Shown: positions 1-7,703 of the stretch, piece by piece
How the letters are laid out: every line of letters begins with the position of its first letter
Position numbering within the stretch: position 1 is the stretch's first letter
Source of the DNA: Streptomyces venezuelae
GTDB taxonomy: Bacteria > Actinomycetota > Actinomycetes > Streptomycetales > Streptomycetaceae
Direction of reading: 5' to 3'
DNA: 64,000 nucleotides
Assembly (NCBI RefSeq): GCF_008642355.1
Contig: NZ_CP029193.1
Span: forward strand, 6,844,001 to 6,908,000
Notes under the pieces: generated by a model
Told to the model about the DNA's origin: nothing
Databases searched by the model: none
The model's input: only the letters and a program-made list of their open reading frames with translations
Made by a program: the position numbers and the translations under genes

Positions 1-1004
1 GGCCCGGCGACCTCTCCCGCAAGGACCTGAGGGCGTACGCGGTCAAGCGCCAGGCCCCGACCAAGACCTCCTACCGCGGACTCGACGTGTACTCCATGGC
101 GCCCTCGTCCTCCGGCGGCACGACCGTCGGCGAAGCGCTCAACATCCTGGAGCGCACCGACCTCTCCAAGGCGTCGAAGGCGGCATACCTGCACCGCTAC
201 ATCGAGGCCAGCCGCGTCGCGTTCGCCGACCGGGGCCGCTGGGTGGGCGACCCCGCCTTCGAGGACGTACCGACGCAGGAACTCCTCTCGCAGCGGTTCG
301 CCGACTCGCGGGAGTGCCTGATCAAGGACACGGCGGTGCTCAAGAGCCCGCTCGCGCCCGGCGACCCGCGTCACCCGACGCCCTGCGGCAAGGGTGACGC
401 GGCGGCGCCGACGACGTACGAGGGTGAGAACACCACGCACCTCACGGCCGCCGACAAGTGGGGCAACGTCGTGGCGTACACCCTCACCATCGAGTCGACG
501 GGCGGCAGCGGCATCACCGTCCCGGGCCGCGGCTTCCTGCTCAACAACGAACTCACCGACTTCTCGTTCGCGCCCGCCGACCCCGCGGTGCACGACCCGA
601 ACCTGCCGGGACCCGGCAAGCGGCCGCGCTCCTCGATCTCACCGACGATCGTGCTGAAGCACGGCAAGCCCGTGGTGGCCCTCGGCTCACCGGGCGGCGC
701 CACCATCGTCACCACCGTCCTGCAGACCCTGACGGGCTTCGTCGACCGGGGCCTTCCGCTGGTCGACGCGATCGCCGCGCCGCGCGCGAGCCAGCGCAAC
801 GCCGCACAGACCGAACTCGAACCGGGCCTCTGGAACAGCCCGCTGAAGGGCTCCCTGGAGGCGATCGGTCACTCCTTCAAGCAGAACCCGGAGATCGGCG
901 CGGCCACGGGCGTGCAGCGGCTGCCGGGCGGCAAGTGGCTCGCTGCGGCGGAGAAGGTCCGCCGGGGCGGCGGCTCGGCGATGGTGGTGCGCCCCGAGAG
1001 GTGA
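1..1004 (+). CDS. Gamma-glutamyltransferase, C-terminal part (5' end outside window)
   Basis: The reading frame is open from the left edge, so only the end of the gene is present. Gamma-glutamyltransferases of the N-terminal nucleophile family split glutathione and other gamma-glutamyl compounds and are usually secreted. The autoprocessing site is visible as TTHLTAADKWGN near base 431, where the Thr of TTH becomes the nucleophile of the small subunit. The GSPGG oxyanion-side motif follows near base 688. The preceding segment contains MAPSSSGGTTVGEALNIL, typical of the large subunit. Family and C-terminus are clear. Signal peptide and full length cannot be judged. Confidence 0.9.
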   Translation, partial: PGDLSRKDLRAYAVKRQAPTKTSYRGLDVYSMAPSSSGGTTVGEALNILERTDLSKASKAAYLHRYIEASRVAFADRGRWVGDPAFEDVPTQELLSQRFADSRECLIKDTAVLKSPLAPGDPRHPTPCGKGDAAAPTTYEGENTTHLTAADKWGNVVAYTLTIESTGGSGITVPGRGFLLNNELTDFSFAPADPAVHDPNLPGPGKRPRSSISPTIVLKHGKPVVALGSPGGATIVTTVLQTLTGFVDRGLPLVDAIAAPRASQRNAAQTELEPGLWNSPLKGSLEAIGHSFKQNPEIGAATGVQRLPGGKWLAAAEKVRRGGGSAMVVRPER

Positions 1005-1166
1005 GGGCGGCGCCGGGGGTCGCGCGGCCTGGCGGCCCCCGGCGGTCGTGCGGCCACGAGAAAGGTCGTACGCCTGCGAGCATGGTCGTACGCCTACGGG
1101 ACAGGTGACGCCGAGCGGTTCCGCTCCAGCTCGTTCGATCCACGGCGGGGACTGTCCCCCGCGACG

Positions 1167-1934
1167 TCACAGTGCGGTGAGGATCCTGGGGCCGTCCTCG
1201 GTGATCGCGACGGAGTGCTCCGCGTGCGCCGCGCGGCTGCCGTCGTTCGTGCGGAGCGTCCAGCCGTCCGGGGCGGGGTGGTAGCCGTCGCCGCCGCCTG
1301 CGATCACCATCGGCTCGATGGCGAGGGCCATACCGGGGCGCAGGGGCATGCCGCGGCCGGGGCGGCCCTCGTTCGGGACGCCCGGGTCCTCGTGCATGCG
1401 GCGGCCGATGCCGTGGCCGCCGAAGCCCTCCGGGATGCCGTACCCCTCCGTGCGGCAGACGGTGCCGATGGCGTGCGCGATGTCGCCGATGCGGTTGCCG
1501 ACGACCGCCGCCGCGATGCCCGCCTCCAGCGCGCGCTCCGCCGTCCGGATCAGGCGCTCGTCCTCGGGGCGCGGGGTGCCGACGGTGAAGCTGATGGCCG
1601 AGTCGCCGGCCCAGCCCCCGAGTTCGGCGCCGCAGTCGAGGGAGACGAGGTCGCCGTCGCGCAGCCGGTAGGAGGTCGGGATGCCGTGGACGATCGCGTC
1701 GTTGACGGAGGCGCACAGGACGGCGGGGAACGGGGTCGGGGCGAAGTGCGGGCGGTAACCGAGGAAGGGGGAGGAGGCGCCTGCCTCGCGCAGGACGTCG
1801 TGGGCGACCGCGTCCAGGTCGAGCAGGGAGACGCCCACGGCCGCGGCCTCGCGGGCGGCGGTGAGCGCTTGCGCGACGATGCGGCCCGCTTCGCGCATCG
1901 CGTCGATCGATTCTGCTGTCTTGAGTTCCACCAT
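1167..1934 (-). CDS. map: Type I methionine aminopeptidase (255 aa)
   Basis: Removes the initiator methionine from nascent cytosolic proteins. The pita-bread fold is recognisable: the metal ligands lie in SLDCGAELGGWAGDS (two Asp), GGHGIGRRMHEDP (His), AIEPMV (Glu) and AHAEHSVAI (Glu), and the VNDAIVHGIP segment carries the substrate His. The frame is open further upstream, but ATG at 1934 gives the normal family N-terminus (MVELKTAESIDAMREAG) and lies 7 nt after a TATAGT -10 box, as in a leaderless transcript. No good Shine-Dalgarno sequence precedes it. It is divergent from the XRE regulator at 1998 and shares a palindromic region with it. Streptomyces commonly carry several map paralogues. 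Confidence 0.93.
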   Translation of the reverse strand: MVELKTAESIDAMREAGRIVAQALTAAREAAAVGVSLLDLDAVAHDVLREAGASSPFLGYRPHFAPTPFPAVLCASVNDAIVHGIPTSYRLRDGDLVSLDCGAELGGWAGDSAISFTVGTPRPEDERLIRTAERALEAGIAAAVVGNRIGDIAHAIGTVCRTEGYGIPEGFGGHGIGRRMHEDPGVPNEGRPGRGMPLRPGMALAIEPMVIAGGGDGYHPAPDGWTLRTNDGSRAAHAEHSVAITEDGPRILTAL

Positions 1935-1943
1935 GCCAATAAC

Positions 1944-1969
1944 TATACCGGTATTTGAATGCCGGTATA
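1944..1969. promoter_or_regulatory. Divergent map/XRE control region with inverted repeat
   Basis: TATACCGGTAT (1944-1954) and ATGCCGGTATA (1959-1969) form an inverted repeat with one mismatch and a 4-nt spacer. It sits between divergent map and the XRE gene and covers the likely map -10 box (TATAGT on the - strand). On the + strand a TAGAGT -10 box (1986-1991) ends 6 nt before the XRE ATG, so both transcripts look leaderless. The layout fits an autoregulating XRE repressor binding one shared operator; this is inference. Confidence 0.6.
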
Positions 1970-1997
1970 CAAATCGGTGTCGGGGTAGAGTGGGCGC

Positions 1998-2249
1998 ATG
2001 GTTCGGACTCCTTTGACCCCGGAAGAGCGCGAGCGCGGCGAGCGCCTCGGGGTGCTTCTTCGTGAGGCCCGCGCGGAGCGGAGCATGGTTTCGGTCGCCG
2101 CGGAGGCGGGGCTCTCGGCGGAGACGCTGCGGAAGATCGAGACGGGGCGCGCACCCACGCCCGCACTGTTCACCGTGGCGGCGCTGGCGTCGGTGCTCGG
2201 GCTCTCGCTGGACGAGCTGGTGCGGCGGTGCGAGCTGGTGGTGGCGTGA
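1998..2249 (+). CDS. Small XRE-family helix-turn-helix regulator (83 aa)
   Basis: A single Cro/C1-type helix-turn-helix domain fills the whole protein: LGVLLREARAERSMVSVAAEAGLSAETLRKIETGRAPTPALFTVAALASVLGLSLDEL contains the five-helix pattern, with the recognition helix around residues 39-50. No sensor domain is present, so it may act alone or respond through dimerisation. It is divergent from map, with a near-perfect palindrome between the two starts, which suggests autoregulation and control of map. ATG 1998 lies 6 nt after a TAGAGT -10 element, so the mRNA is probably leaderless. Confidence 0.85.
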   Translation: MVRTPLTPEERERGERLGVLLREARAERSMVSVAAEAGLSAETLRKIETGRAPTPALFTVAALASVLGLSLDELVRRCELVVA

Positions 2250-2306
2250 GTGCGGGCGCGTGCTGGCCTGAGTCATGCCGGTCGAAAACCACATGTAGTC
2301 GTCCCG

Positions 2307-2340
2307 TAACACGTCTGGTGTTATCTTCCGGACCGGAAGA
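2307..2340. promoter_or_regulatory. Two adjacent perfect inverted repeats upstream of the 2371 gene
   Basis: TAACAC-gtctg-GTGTTA occupies 2307-2323. Directly abutting it, TCTTCCG-gac-CGGAAGA occupies 2324-2340. Both are perfect, and they end 30 nt before the ATG at 2371. They could be two operators or a tandem hairpin in the leader. Neither has a T-run, so termination is unlikely. Confidence 0.5.
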
Positions 2341-2370
2341 CTCCAGGCTTCACGGGACGGTGCTGGTCAG

Positions 2371-3564
2371 ATGGCAGTGGGACAACTCCCGGTTCAGGTC
2401 AGGGAGTTCGCGAGATACCTGAGTGAGCTGCTCGGACGGCTCGACCAGTCGGCGGGCTGGTGCGGCGTGTTCTGGCAGCGCGACCCGGACGGCATGCGGG
2501 CCTGCCTGGAGGGCGCGGAAGTGCCGCCCTGGGACGTGGTGCAGGCGCTGCTGCACGACCTCGCGGCCGACCGCGGCGTCCCGGAGGCCGAGCGCGAGGC
2601 CGACACGGCACGCGCACTGCACCGGGCTTCCGTCGCCGCCTACGACGCCCGGCCCGGCGGTCGCGAGCTGCTCGGCGACCGGCTCGACATGATGCTCACC
2701 GAGCAGAGGATCGCCCTGGAACGCCAGGTGGACCTGACACGACAGCTGGGCACGGCGGCCGACCCCGCCGACATCGAACGCATCAACCTGGACCTCGCCT
2801 GGGTCCGCGACGACCACGACCGCGCCACGGCGCGCTGCGCCGAGATCCAGGAGCGGATGGACCGCCTCGCCGACGCGCAGCGCCCCTCGTGGGTCGACCT
2901 CGGCACGGCGACGCCGGACGACGGACCGCACGTACCCCGGCAGGACCCCGCGCCCCCCGCGGAAGACCTCTACGGCGCCGAGGACCTCTACGGCGCTGCG
3001 CCTCAGCCCCAGTCGCAGCCCCGGCCTCACCCCGAACCCCACCCCGAACCCGTGTCCGACGCCGTGCGGGAGCTCATCAAGCTGCGCGGCGAGGGCCGCA
3101 GCGGCGAGGCGCACGGCGTGCTCGTCGAAGCCGCGGGCTGGCCCGCGGAGCTGTTGCCCGCGTTCGCCGCCGAGCTGCACCGCGCGGGCCTCGCCGCCGA
3201 CTGGGCGACACTGCTGTGGGAGGCCGCGTCGCTGCCGCCGGACCGGCTCGTCGCCCTCGCGGACGCGCTGGCGGGAACCGGCCGTGCCGACGACTGCAGG
3301 AAGCTGCTGCGGCAGGGCGTCGCGCGCCCCGCCCCAGAAATCGCCGAGGCGATCGTCGCACTGCTCGACGCGGGCCGGGAGCGCGAGGCCCGTGCCCTGC
3401 TCGACTCCTACCTGCGCGTCCGCACCCCCGAGGACGTGGCCCGCTGTGCGCACACCGACCCGCACCGGCTCATACCCCTGCTCCTGGAGGCGGCACGGGG
3501 AGTCTCCGAGGAGCACCACTGGGACCTCGTGCACGCCCTGCGCGTGGCGGGATTCAGCGCCTGA
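2371..3564 (+). CDS. Hypothetical protein with helical repeats (397 aa)
   Basis: I do not recognise a named family. The first ~95 residues (FARYLSELLGRLDQSAGWCGVFWQRDPDG onward) look like a compact helical domain of a kind I associate with Streptomyces hypothetical proteins. Residues ~110-170 are charged and helical and probably a coiled coil. Residues ~190-230 are a Pro/acidic linker with a tandem EDLYGA repeat and HPEP repeats. The last ~165 residues are Ala/Leu-rich helical hairpins resembling a TPR-like superhelix. There is no signal peptide or membrane segment, so it is probably cytosolic and may act in protein-protein interaction. ATG 2371 is the first start after two stacked inverted repeats. 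A GC-rich hairpin follows the stop. Confidence 0.8.
   Translation: MAVGQLPVQVREFARYLSELLGRLDQSAGWCGVFWQRDPDGMRACLEGAEVPPWDVVQALLHDLAADRGVPEAEREADTARALHRASVAAYDARPGGRELLGDRLDMMLTEQRIALERQVDLTRQLGTAADPADIERINLDLAWVRDDHDRATARCAEIQERMDRLADAQRPSWVDLGTATPDDGPHVPRQDPAPPAEDLYGAEDLYGAAPQPQSQPRPHPEPHPEPVSDAVRELIKLRGEGRSGEAHGVLVEAAGWPAELLPAFAAELHRAGLAADWATLLWEAASLPPDRLVALADALAGTGRADDCRKLLRQGVARPAPEIAEAIVALLDAGREREARALLDSYLRVRTPEDVARCAHTDPHRLIPLLLEAARGVSEEHHWDLVHALRVAGFSA
2962..2997 (+). repeat. 18-bp in-frame tandem repeat (EDLYGA x2)
   Basis: Two copies of an 18-base unit (2962-2979, 2980-2997) encode EDLYGA-EDLYGA in the linker of the 2371 protein, followed by a HPEP duplication. The copies differ only at synonymous positions, which suggests a fairly recent slippage duplication in a disordered linker. 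Confidence 0.7.
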
Positions 3565-3566
3565 CC

Positions 3567-3585
3567 GCGGGCAGTCCTCGCCCGC
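3567..3585 (+). terminator. Hairpin after the 2371 gene
   Basis: GCGGGC (3567-3572) and GCCCGC (3580-3585) pair with a 7-nt loop, 3 nt after the stop of the upstream gene. There is no T-run, as is common in Streptomyces terminators. Confidence 0.45.
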
Positions 3586-3630
3586 ACGGGTGTGAAACAT
3601 GATCGTCCGTGCCGGTTGGCGGCGATGGTC

Positions 3631-3694
3631 TTGCTCAGCCCCTCGGGGGAGGCTTACGTTTCTCGGATCCACGCAGCAGATCTACGTGCGTAGA
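3631..3694 (+). promoter_or_regulatory. Promoter and palindromic operator of the pyrimidine catabolism operon
   Basis: TTGCTC (3631-3636) and TACGTT (3655-3660) are spaced 18 nt apart and fit a vegetative promoter. About 20 nt downstream lies TCTACG-tg-CGTAGA (3681-3694), a perfect inverted repeat placed where a repressor would block initiation. The Shine-Dalgarno AAGGAG (3725-3730) and ATG 3737 follow. Confidence 0.5.
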
Positions 3695-3736
3695 GGCTCG
3701 TCGACGTCCTCTCAAGGGCATACGAAGGAGCAGCTC

Positions 3737-4579
3737 ATGGCCAATGTCGTACGCGCCGCACTGGTCCAGGCGACCTGGACAGGCGACACCGAATCCATGA
3801 TCGCCAAGCATGAGGAACACGCCCGCGAGGCGGCCCGGCAGGGCGCGAAGGTGATCGGCTTCCAGGAAGTCTTCAACGCCCCCTACTTCTGCCAGGTCCA
3901 GGAGGCCGAGCACTACCGCTGGGCCGAGCCCGTCCCGGACGGCCCCACGGTCACCCGCATGCGGGAACTCGCGCGCGAGACCGGCATGGTGATCGTCGTC
4001 CCCGTCTTCGAGGTCGAGCAGTCGGGCTTCTACTTCAACACCGCCGCCGTCGTCGACGCAGACGGCAGCTACCTCGGCAAGTACCGCAAACACCACATCC
4101 CCCAGGTCAAGGGGTTCTGGGAGAAGTACTACTTCAAGCCGGGCAACCTGGGCTGGCCCGTCTTCGACACCGCGGTCGGCAAGGTCGGCGTCTACATCTG
4201 CTACGACCGCCACTTCCCCGAAGGATGGCGCCAGTTGGGTCTGAACGGCGCCCAGATCGTCTACAACCCCTCCGCCACGTCCCGCGGCCTCTCCGCATAC
4301 CTCTGGCAGCTCGAACAGCCCGCGGCCGCCGTCGCCAACGAGTACTTCGTCGCCGCGATCAACCGCGTCGGCCAGGAGGAGTACGGCGACAACGACTTCT
4401 ACGGAACGTCGTACTTCGTCGACCCGCGCGGCCAGTTCGTCGGCGAGACCGCGAGCGACAAATCCGAGGAACTCGTCGTCAGGGACCTCGACTTCGGCCT
4501 CATCGAGGAAGTACGCCAGCAGTGGGCGTTCTACCGCGACCGCCGTCCCGACGCCTACGAAGGGCTGGTGCAGCCGTGA
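3737..4579 (+). CDS. pydC: Beta-ureidopropionase / nitrilase-superfamily amidohydrolase (280 aa)
   Basis: Hydrolyses N-carbamoyl-beta-alanine to beta-alanine, CO2 and ammonia, the third step of reductive pyrimidine degradation. The nitrilase catalytic triad is visible: Glu44 in FQEVFNAPYF, Lys118 in GKYRKHHIP, and Cys155 in YICYDRHFPE. The frame is open upstream to 3599, but ATG 3737 follows a perfect AAGGAG at 3725-3730 and gives the normal family N-terminus. The stop overlaps the GTG of the aminotransferase by 4 nt, and dihydropyrimidinase follows, which fixes the pathway. An N-carbamoyl amino acid hydrolase with other specificity is possible. Confidence 0.88.
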   Translation: MANVVRAALVQATWTGDTESMIAKHEEHAREAARQGAKVIGFQEVFNAPYFCQVQEAEHYRWAEPVPDGPTVTRMRELARETGMVIVVPVFEVEQSGFYFNTAAVVDADGSYLGKYRKHHIPQVKGFWEKYYFKPGNLGWPVFDTAVGKVGVYICYDRHFPEGWRQLGLNGAQIVYNPSATSRGLSAYLWQLEQPAAAVANEYFVAAINRVGQEEYGDNDFYGTSYFVDPRGQFVGETASDKSEELVVRDLDFGLIEEVRQQWAFYRDRRPDAYEGLVQP

Positions 4580-5859
4580 CCGATCTGTACGACCGCCATC
4601 GGGCCGTGCTGCCCGACTGGCTCGCGCTCTACTACGAACGCCCCATGGAGCTCACCCACGGCGAGGGGCGCCACGTCTGGGGCGCCGACGGCAGGAAGTA
4701 CCTCGACTTCTTCGGCGGCATCCTCACCACCATGACGGCCCACGCCCTGCCCGAGGTCACCAAGGCGGTGAGCGAGCAGGCCGGGCGGATCATCCATTCC
4801 TCGACGCTCTACCTCAACCGCCCGATGGTCGAACTCGCCGAGCGTGTCGCGGCGTTGTCCGGCATCCCCGACGCCCGTGTCTTCTTCACCACCTCGGGCA
4901 CCGAGGCCAACGACGCGGCCCTCCTGCTCGCCACCGCACACCGCCGCTCCAACCAGATTCTGGCGATGCGCAACAGCTACCACGGCCGGTCCTTCACGAC
5001 CGTCGGCATCACCGGCAACCAGTCGTGGTCGCCGACCAGCCTCTCGCCGCTCCAGACGCTGTACGTCCACGGCGGCGTCCGCAGCCGCGGCCCCTACGCG
5101 GCCCTGAGCGACGCCGAGTTCACCGCCGCCTGCGTCGCCGACCTGCGGGACATGCTCGGGCAGGGCCGTGGGGGAGTGGCCGCGCTCATCGCCGAGCCGG
5201 TCCAGGGCGTCGGCGGCTTCACCTCGCCGCCCGACGGGCTGTACGCCGCGTTCAAGGAAGTCCTCGACGAGCACGGCATCCTGTGGATCTCCGACGAGGT
5301 GCAGACCGGCTGGGGCCGCACGGGCGACCACTTCTGGGGCTGGCAGGCCCACGCGCAGAACGGGCCGCCGGACATCCTCACCTTCGCCAAGGGCATCGGC
5401 AACGGCATGTCGGTCGGCGGCGTCGTGGCCCGCGCCGACGTCATGCACTCCCTCGACGCCAACTCCATCTCGACGTTCGGCGGGTCCCCGGTCACCATGG
5501 CGGCCGGCCTCGCCAACCTCGCGTACCTCCTGGAGCACGACCTCCAGGGCAACGCGCGGCGCGTCGGCGGGCTCCTCATCGAGCGGCTGCGCGCGATCTG
5601 CGCCCAGCTGCCCGTCGTGCGCGAGGTGCGCGGACGCGGCCTGATGATCGGCATCGAGCTGGTCGAGCCCGACTCGGGCCGGCCGAACCCGCAGGCCGCC
5701 GCGGCCGTGCTCGAAGCGGCCCGCGAGGGCGGACTGCTCATCGGCAAGGGCGGCGGCCACGACACCAGCGTGCTGCGTGTGGCCCCGCCGCTCTCGCTGA
5801 CCGTCGCGGAGGCGGAGGAAGGCGCCGCGATCCTCGAACGCGCCCTGCGCGGCGCGTAG
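4576..5859 (+). CDS. Class III PLP-dependent aminotransferase (427 aa)
   Basis: Probably transfers the amino group of beta-alanine or another omega-amino acid to pyruvate or 2-oxoglutarate, giving malonate semialdehyde. Class III features are clear: the cofactor Asp in ISDEVQTGWGRTG and the Schiff-base Lys in TFAKGIGNGMSVGG, with FTTSGTEANDAALL at the phosphate site. The GTG start at 4576 overlaps the previous stop (GTGA), so translation is likely coupled. Its place between beta-ureidopropionase and dihydropyrimidinase argues for beta-alanine as substrate, but related 4-aminobutyrate or AGXT2-type enzymes look alike. Confidence 0.88.
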   Translation: MTDLYDRHRAVLPDWLALYYERPMELTHGEGRHVWGADGRKYLDFFGGILTTMTAHALPEVTKAVSEQAGRIIHSSTLYLNRPMVELAERVAALSGIPDARVFFTTSGTEANDAALLLATAHRRSNQILAMRNSYHGRSFTTVGITGNQSWSPTSLSPLQTLYVHGGVRSRGPYAALSDAEFTAACVADLRDMLGQGRGGVAALIAEPVQGVGGFTSPPDGLYAAFKEVLDEHGILWISDEVQTGWGRTGDHFWGWQAHAQNGPPDILTFAKGIGNGMSVGGVVARADVMHSLDANSISTFGGSPVTMAAGLANLAYLLEHDLQGNARRVGGLLIERLRAICAQLPVVREVRGRGLMIGIELVEPDSGRPNPQAAAAVLEAAREGGLLIGKGGGHDTSVLRVAPPLSLTVAEAEEGAAILERALRGA

Positions 5860-5908
5860 TCCGGGCACGCACGGTCCTCGCGGGCCCGCAGGAAAGGGAG
5901 CGCAACCC

Positions 5909-7300
5909 ATGAGTACCCGCACTCTGATCACCGGCGGCCTGGTCATCACGGCCTCCGACGAACTGCCCGTCGACGTCCTGGTGGAGGACGGCCGCGTCGC
6001 CGCGCTCGCCACCCGCGACAGCCACGGCTGGACGGCCGACCACGTGATCGACGCGTCCGGGAAGTACGTCATCCCGGGCGGCGTCGACGCCCACACCCAC
6101 ATGGAGATGCCGTTCGGCGGCACCCTCGCCGCCGACACCTTCGAGACCGGCACCCGCGCCGCGGCCTGGGGCGGCACGACGACCATCATCGACTTCGCGA
6201 TCCAGCCCAAGGGCGGCACGCTCGCGGAGGGCCTCGACGCCTGGCACGAGAAGGCGGCCGGGCGGTGCGCCGTGGACTACGGCTTCCACATGATCATGTC
6301 GGACGTGAACGAGTCCTCGCTCAAGGAGATGGACACCCTCGTCTCCTCCGGCGTCACCTCGTTCAAGCTGTTCACCGCCTACCCCGGCGTCTTCTTCTCC
6401 GACGACGGGCAGATCCTCCGGGCGATGCAGCGCGCGGGCGCCAACGGCGGCCTCGTGATGGCGCACGCGGAGAACGGCCTCGCCATCGACGTCCTGGTGG
6501 AACAGGCCCTCGCGCGCGGCGAACGGGACCCCCGCCACCACGGAGAGGTCCGCAAGGCCCTCCTGGAGGCGGAGGCGACGCACCGGGTCATCCGGCTCAG
6601 CCAGGTGGCGGGCGCCCCGCTGTACGTGGTGCACGTGTCGGCGCAGGAAGCCGTCGCCGAGCTGACCCGGGCACGCGACGACGGCCTCCCGGTCTTCGGC
6701 GAGACGTGCCCGCAGTACCTCTTCCTGTCGACGGACAACCTCGCGGAGCCGGACTTCGAGGGCGCGAAGTACGTGTGCTCGACCCCACTGCGCCCCAAGG
6801 AGCACCAGGCGGTCCTGTGGCGGGGGCTGCGCACGAACGACCTCCAGGTGGTCTCCACGGACCACTGTCCGTTCTGCTTCAAGGGGCAGAAGGAGATGGG
6901 CCGCGAGGACTTCTCGAAGATCCCCAACGGCATGCCGGGCGTCGAGAACCGCATGGACCTGCTCCATCAGGCCGTCGTCGACGGGCACATCAGCCGGCGC
7001 CGCTGGATCGAGGTGGCCTGTGCGACGCCGGCCAGGATGTTCGGCCTGTACCCGAGGAAGGGCACGATCACGCCGGGCGCCGACGCCGACATCGTCATCT
7101 ACGACCCGCACGCCGAACAGACCATGTCGGCGCGGACCCACCACATGAACGTGGACTACTCGGCCTACGAGGGCAAGCGGGTGACGGGGCGCGTGGAGAC
7201 GGTGCTGTCCCGGGGCGTCCCCGTGATCGACCAACGCACGTACGCCGGGCGCGCGGGGCACGGGTCGTTCCTGGAGCGGGGGATCTGCCAGTACGTGTGA
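5909..7300 (+). CDS. hydA: Dihydropyrimidinase / hydantoinase (463 aa)
   Basis: Opens dihydrouracil or dihydrothymine (or hydantoins) to the N-carbamoyl-beta-amino acid, the substrate of the upstream amidohydrolase. It is a cyclic amidohydrolase of the urease-like superfamily: the HxH zinc ligands are in GGVDAHTHMEMP, the bridging carboxylated Lys is likely in TSFKLFTAYPG, later ligands are in HAENG and VVHVSA, and the Asp is in STDHCPF. A clear ribosome binding site (ggaaagggag) precedes ATG 5909. Dihydropyrimidine dehydrogenase, the first enzyme of the route, is not in this window. Confidence 0.92.
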   Translation: MSTRTLITGGLVITASDELPVDVLVEDGRVAALATRDSHGWTADHVIDASGKYVIPGGVDAHTHMEMPFGGTLAADTFETGTRAAAWGGTTTIIDFAIQPKGGTLAEGLDAWHEKAAGRCAVDYGFHMIMSDVNESSLKEMDTLVSSGVTSFKLFTAYPGVFFSDDGQILRAMQRAGANGGLVMAHAENGLAIDVLVEQALARGERDPRHHGEVRKALLEAEATHRVIRLSQVAGAPLYVVHVSAQEAVAELTRARDDGLPVFGETCPQYLFLSTDNLAEPDFEGAKYVCSTPLRPKEHQAVLWRGLRTNDLQVVSTDHCPFCFKGQKEMGREDFSKIPNGMPGVENRMDLLHQAVVDGHISRRRWIEVACATPARMFGLYPRKGTITPGADADIVIYDPHAEQTMSARTHHMNVDYSAYEGKRVTGRVETVLSRGVPVIDQRTYAGRAGHGSFLERGICQYV

Positions 7301-7343
7301 GGGACGCCGTGCGCGCTGATCCGTCGGCGGGTGACCGCAGTTC

Positions 7344-7380
7344 AGGGGCGGGTACCGGATGACCGGTCCCCGCCCCTTTC
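7344..7380 (+). terminator. Rho-independent terminator after dihydropyrimidinase
   Basis: A 15-position stem (one mismatch) pairs 7344-7358 with 7363-7377 around a 4-nt loop and is followed by TTT. It is the strongest hairpin in this part of the window and separates the pyrimidine operon from the biosynthetic cluster. Confidence 0.85.
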
Positions 7381-7703
7381 AACGTGCCTGATGCTGAGGC
7401 GACTTCACGCGATGTGACCCGGGTCACTTTGGGGGCCTCTTGGCTCGAAGGCGCCGCCCGTGTCACTATTTCTGCACGCCGACTCTGCCCAAAAACCGCC
7501 GCAAGGCCGTGGGTTGAGCGCCGAGGCCGCCGGTTGGTACAGGCGAGACCGACTCTCTGCTCGGTCCAGTACCGATACCCCATCGCATTCCATGCATGCC
7601 TGCCATGTCGCGGGCCATCACGCATGCCCTGATTGACGATCCTAAGCCGAACTGCTTGATGCGCTCCTGTTCGCAACAGACGCCAAGATCCAGTGGAGGA
7701 ACA
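7381..7703. other. Gene-free leader region of the prenyltransferase
   Basis: No coding signal is convincing here. The stretch holds a CRP-like palindrome (7414-7427) and a large imperfect hairpin: GACCGA (7547-7552) pairs with TCGGTC (7561-7566), extended by TTGGTAC near 7535 against GTACCGA near 7570. The purine-rich Shine-Dalgarno of the prenyltransferase lies at 7694-7700. It looks like the promoter and long leader of the cluster's left arm. Confidence 0.5.
7414..7427. promoter_or_regulatory. CRP-like palindrome upstream of the prenyltransferase
   Basis: GTGACCCGGGTCAC is a perfect 14-bp palindrome, and with its flanking T it reads TGTGA-N6-TCACT, close to the CRP/FNR-family operator. Streptomyces has a Crp that acts on antibiotic clusters. 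That this site serves it is inference. Confidence 0.45.

Noticed and set aside
7596..7703. N-terminal extension of the prenyltransferase
   Set aside because: The added residues do not resemble the ABBA family, and ATG 7704 has a proper ribosome binding site.
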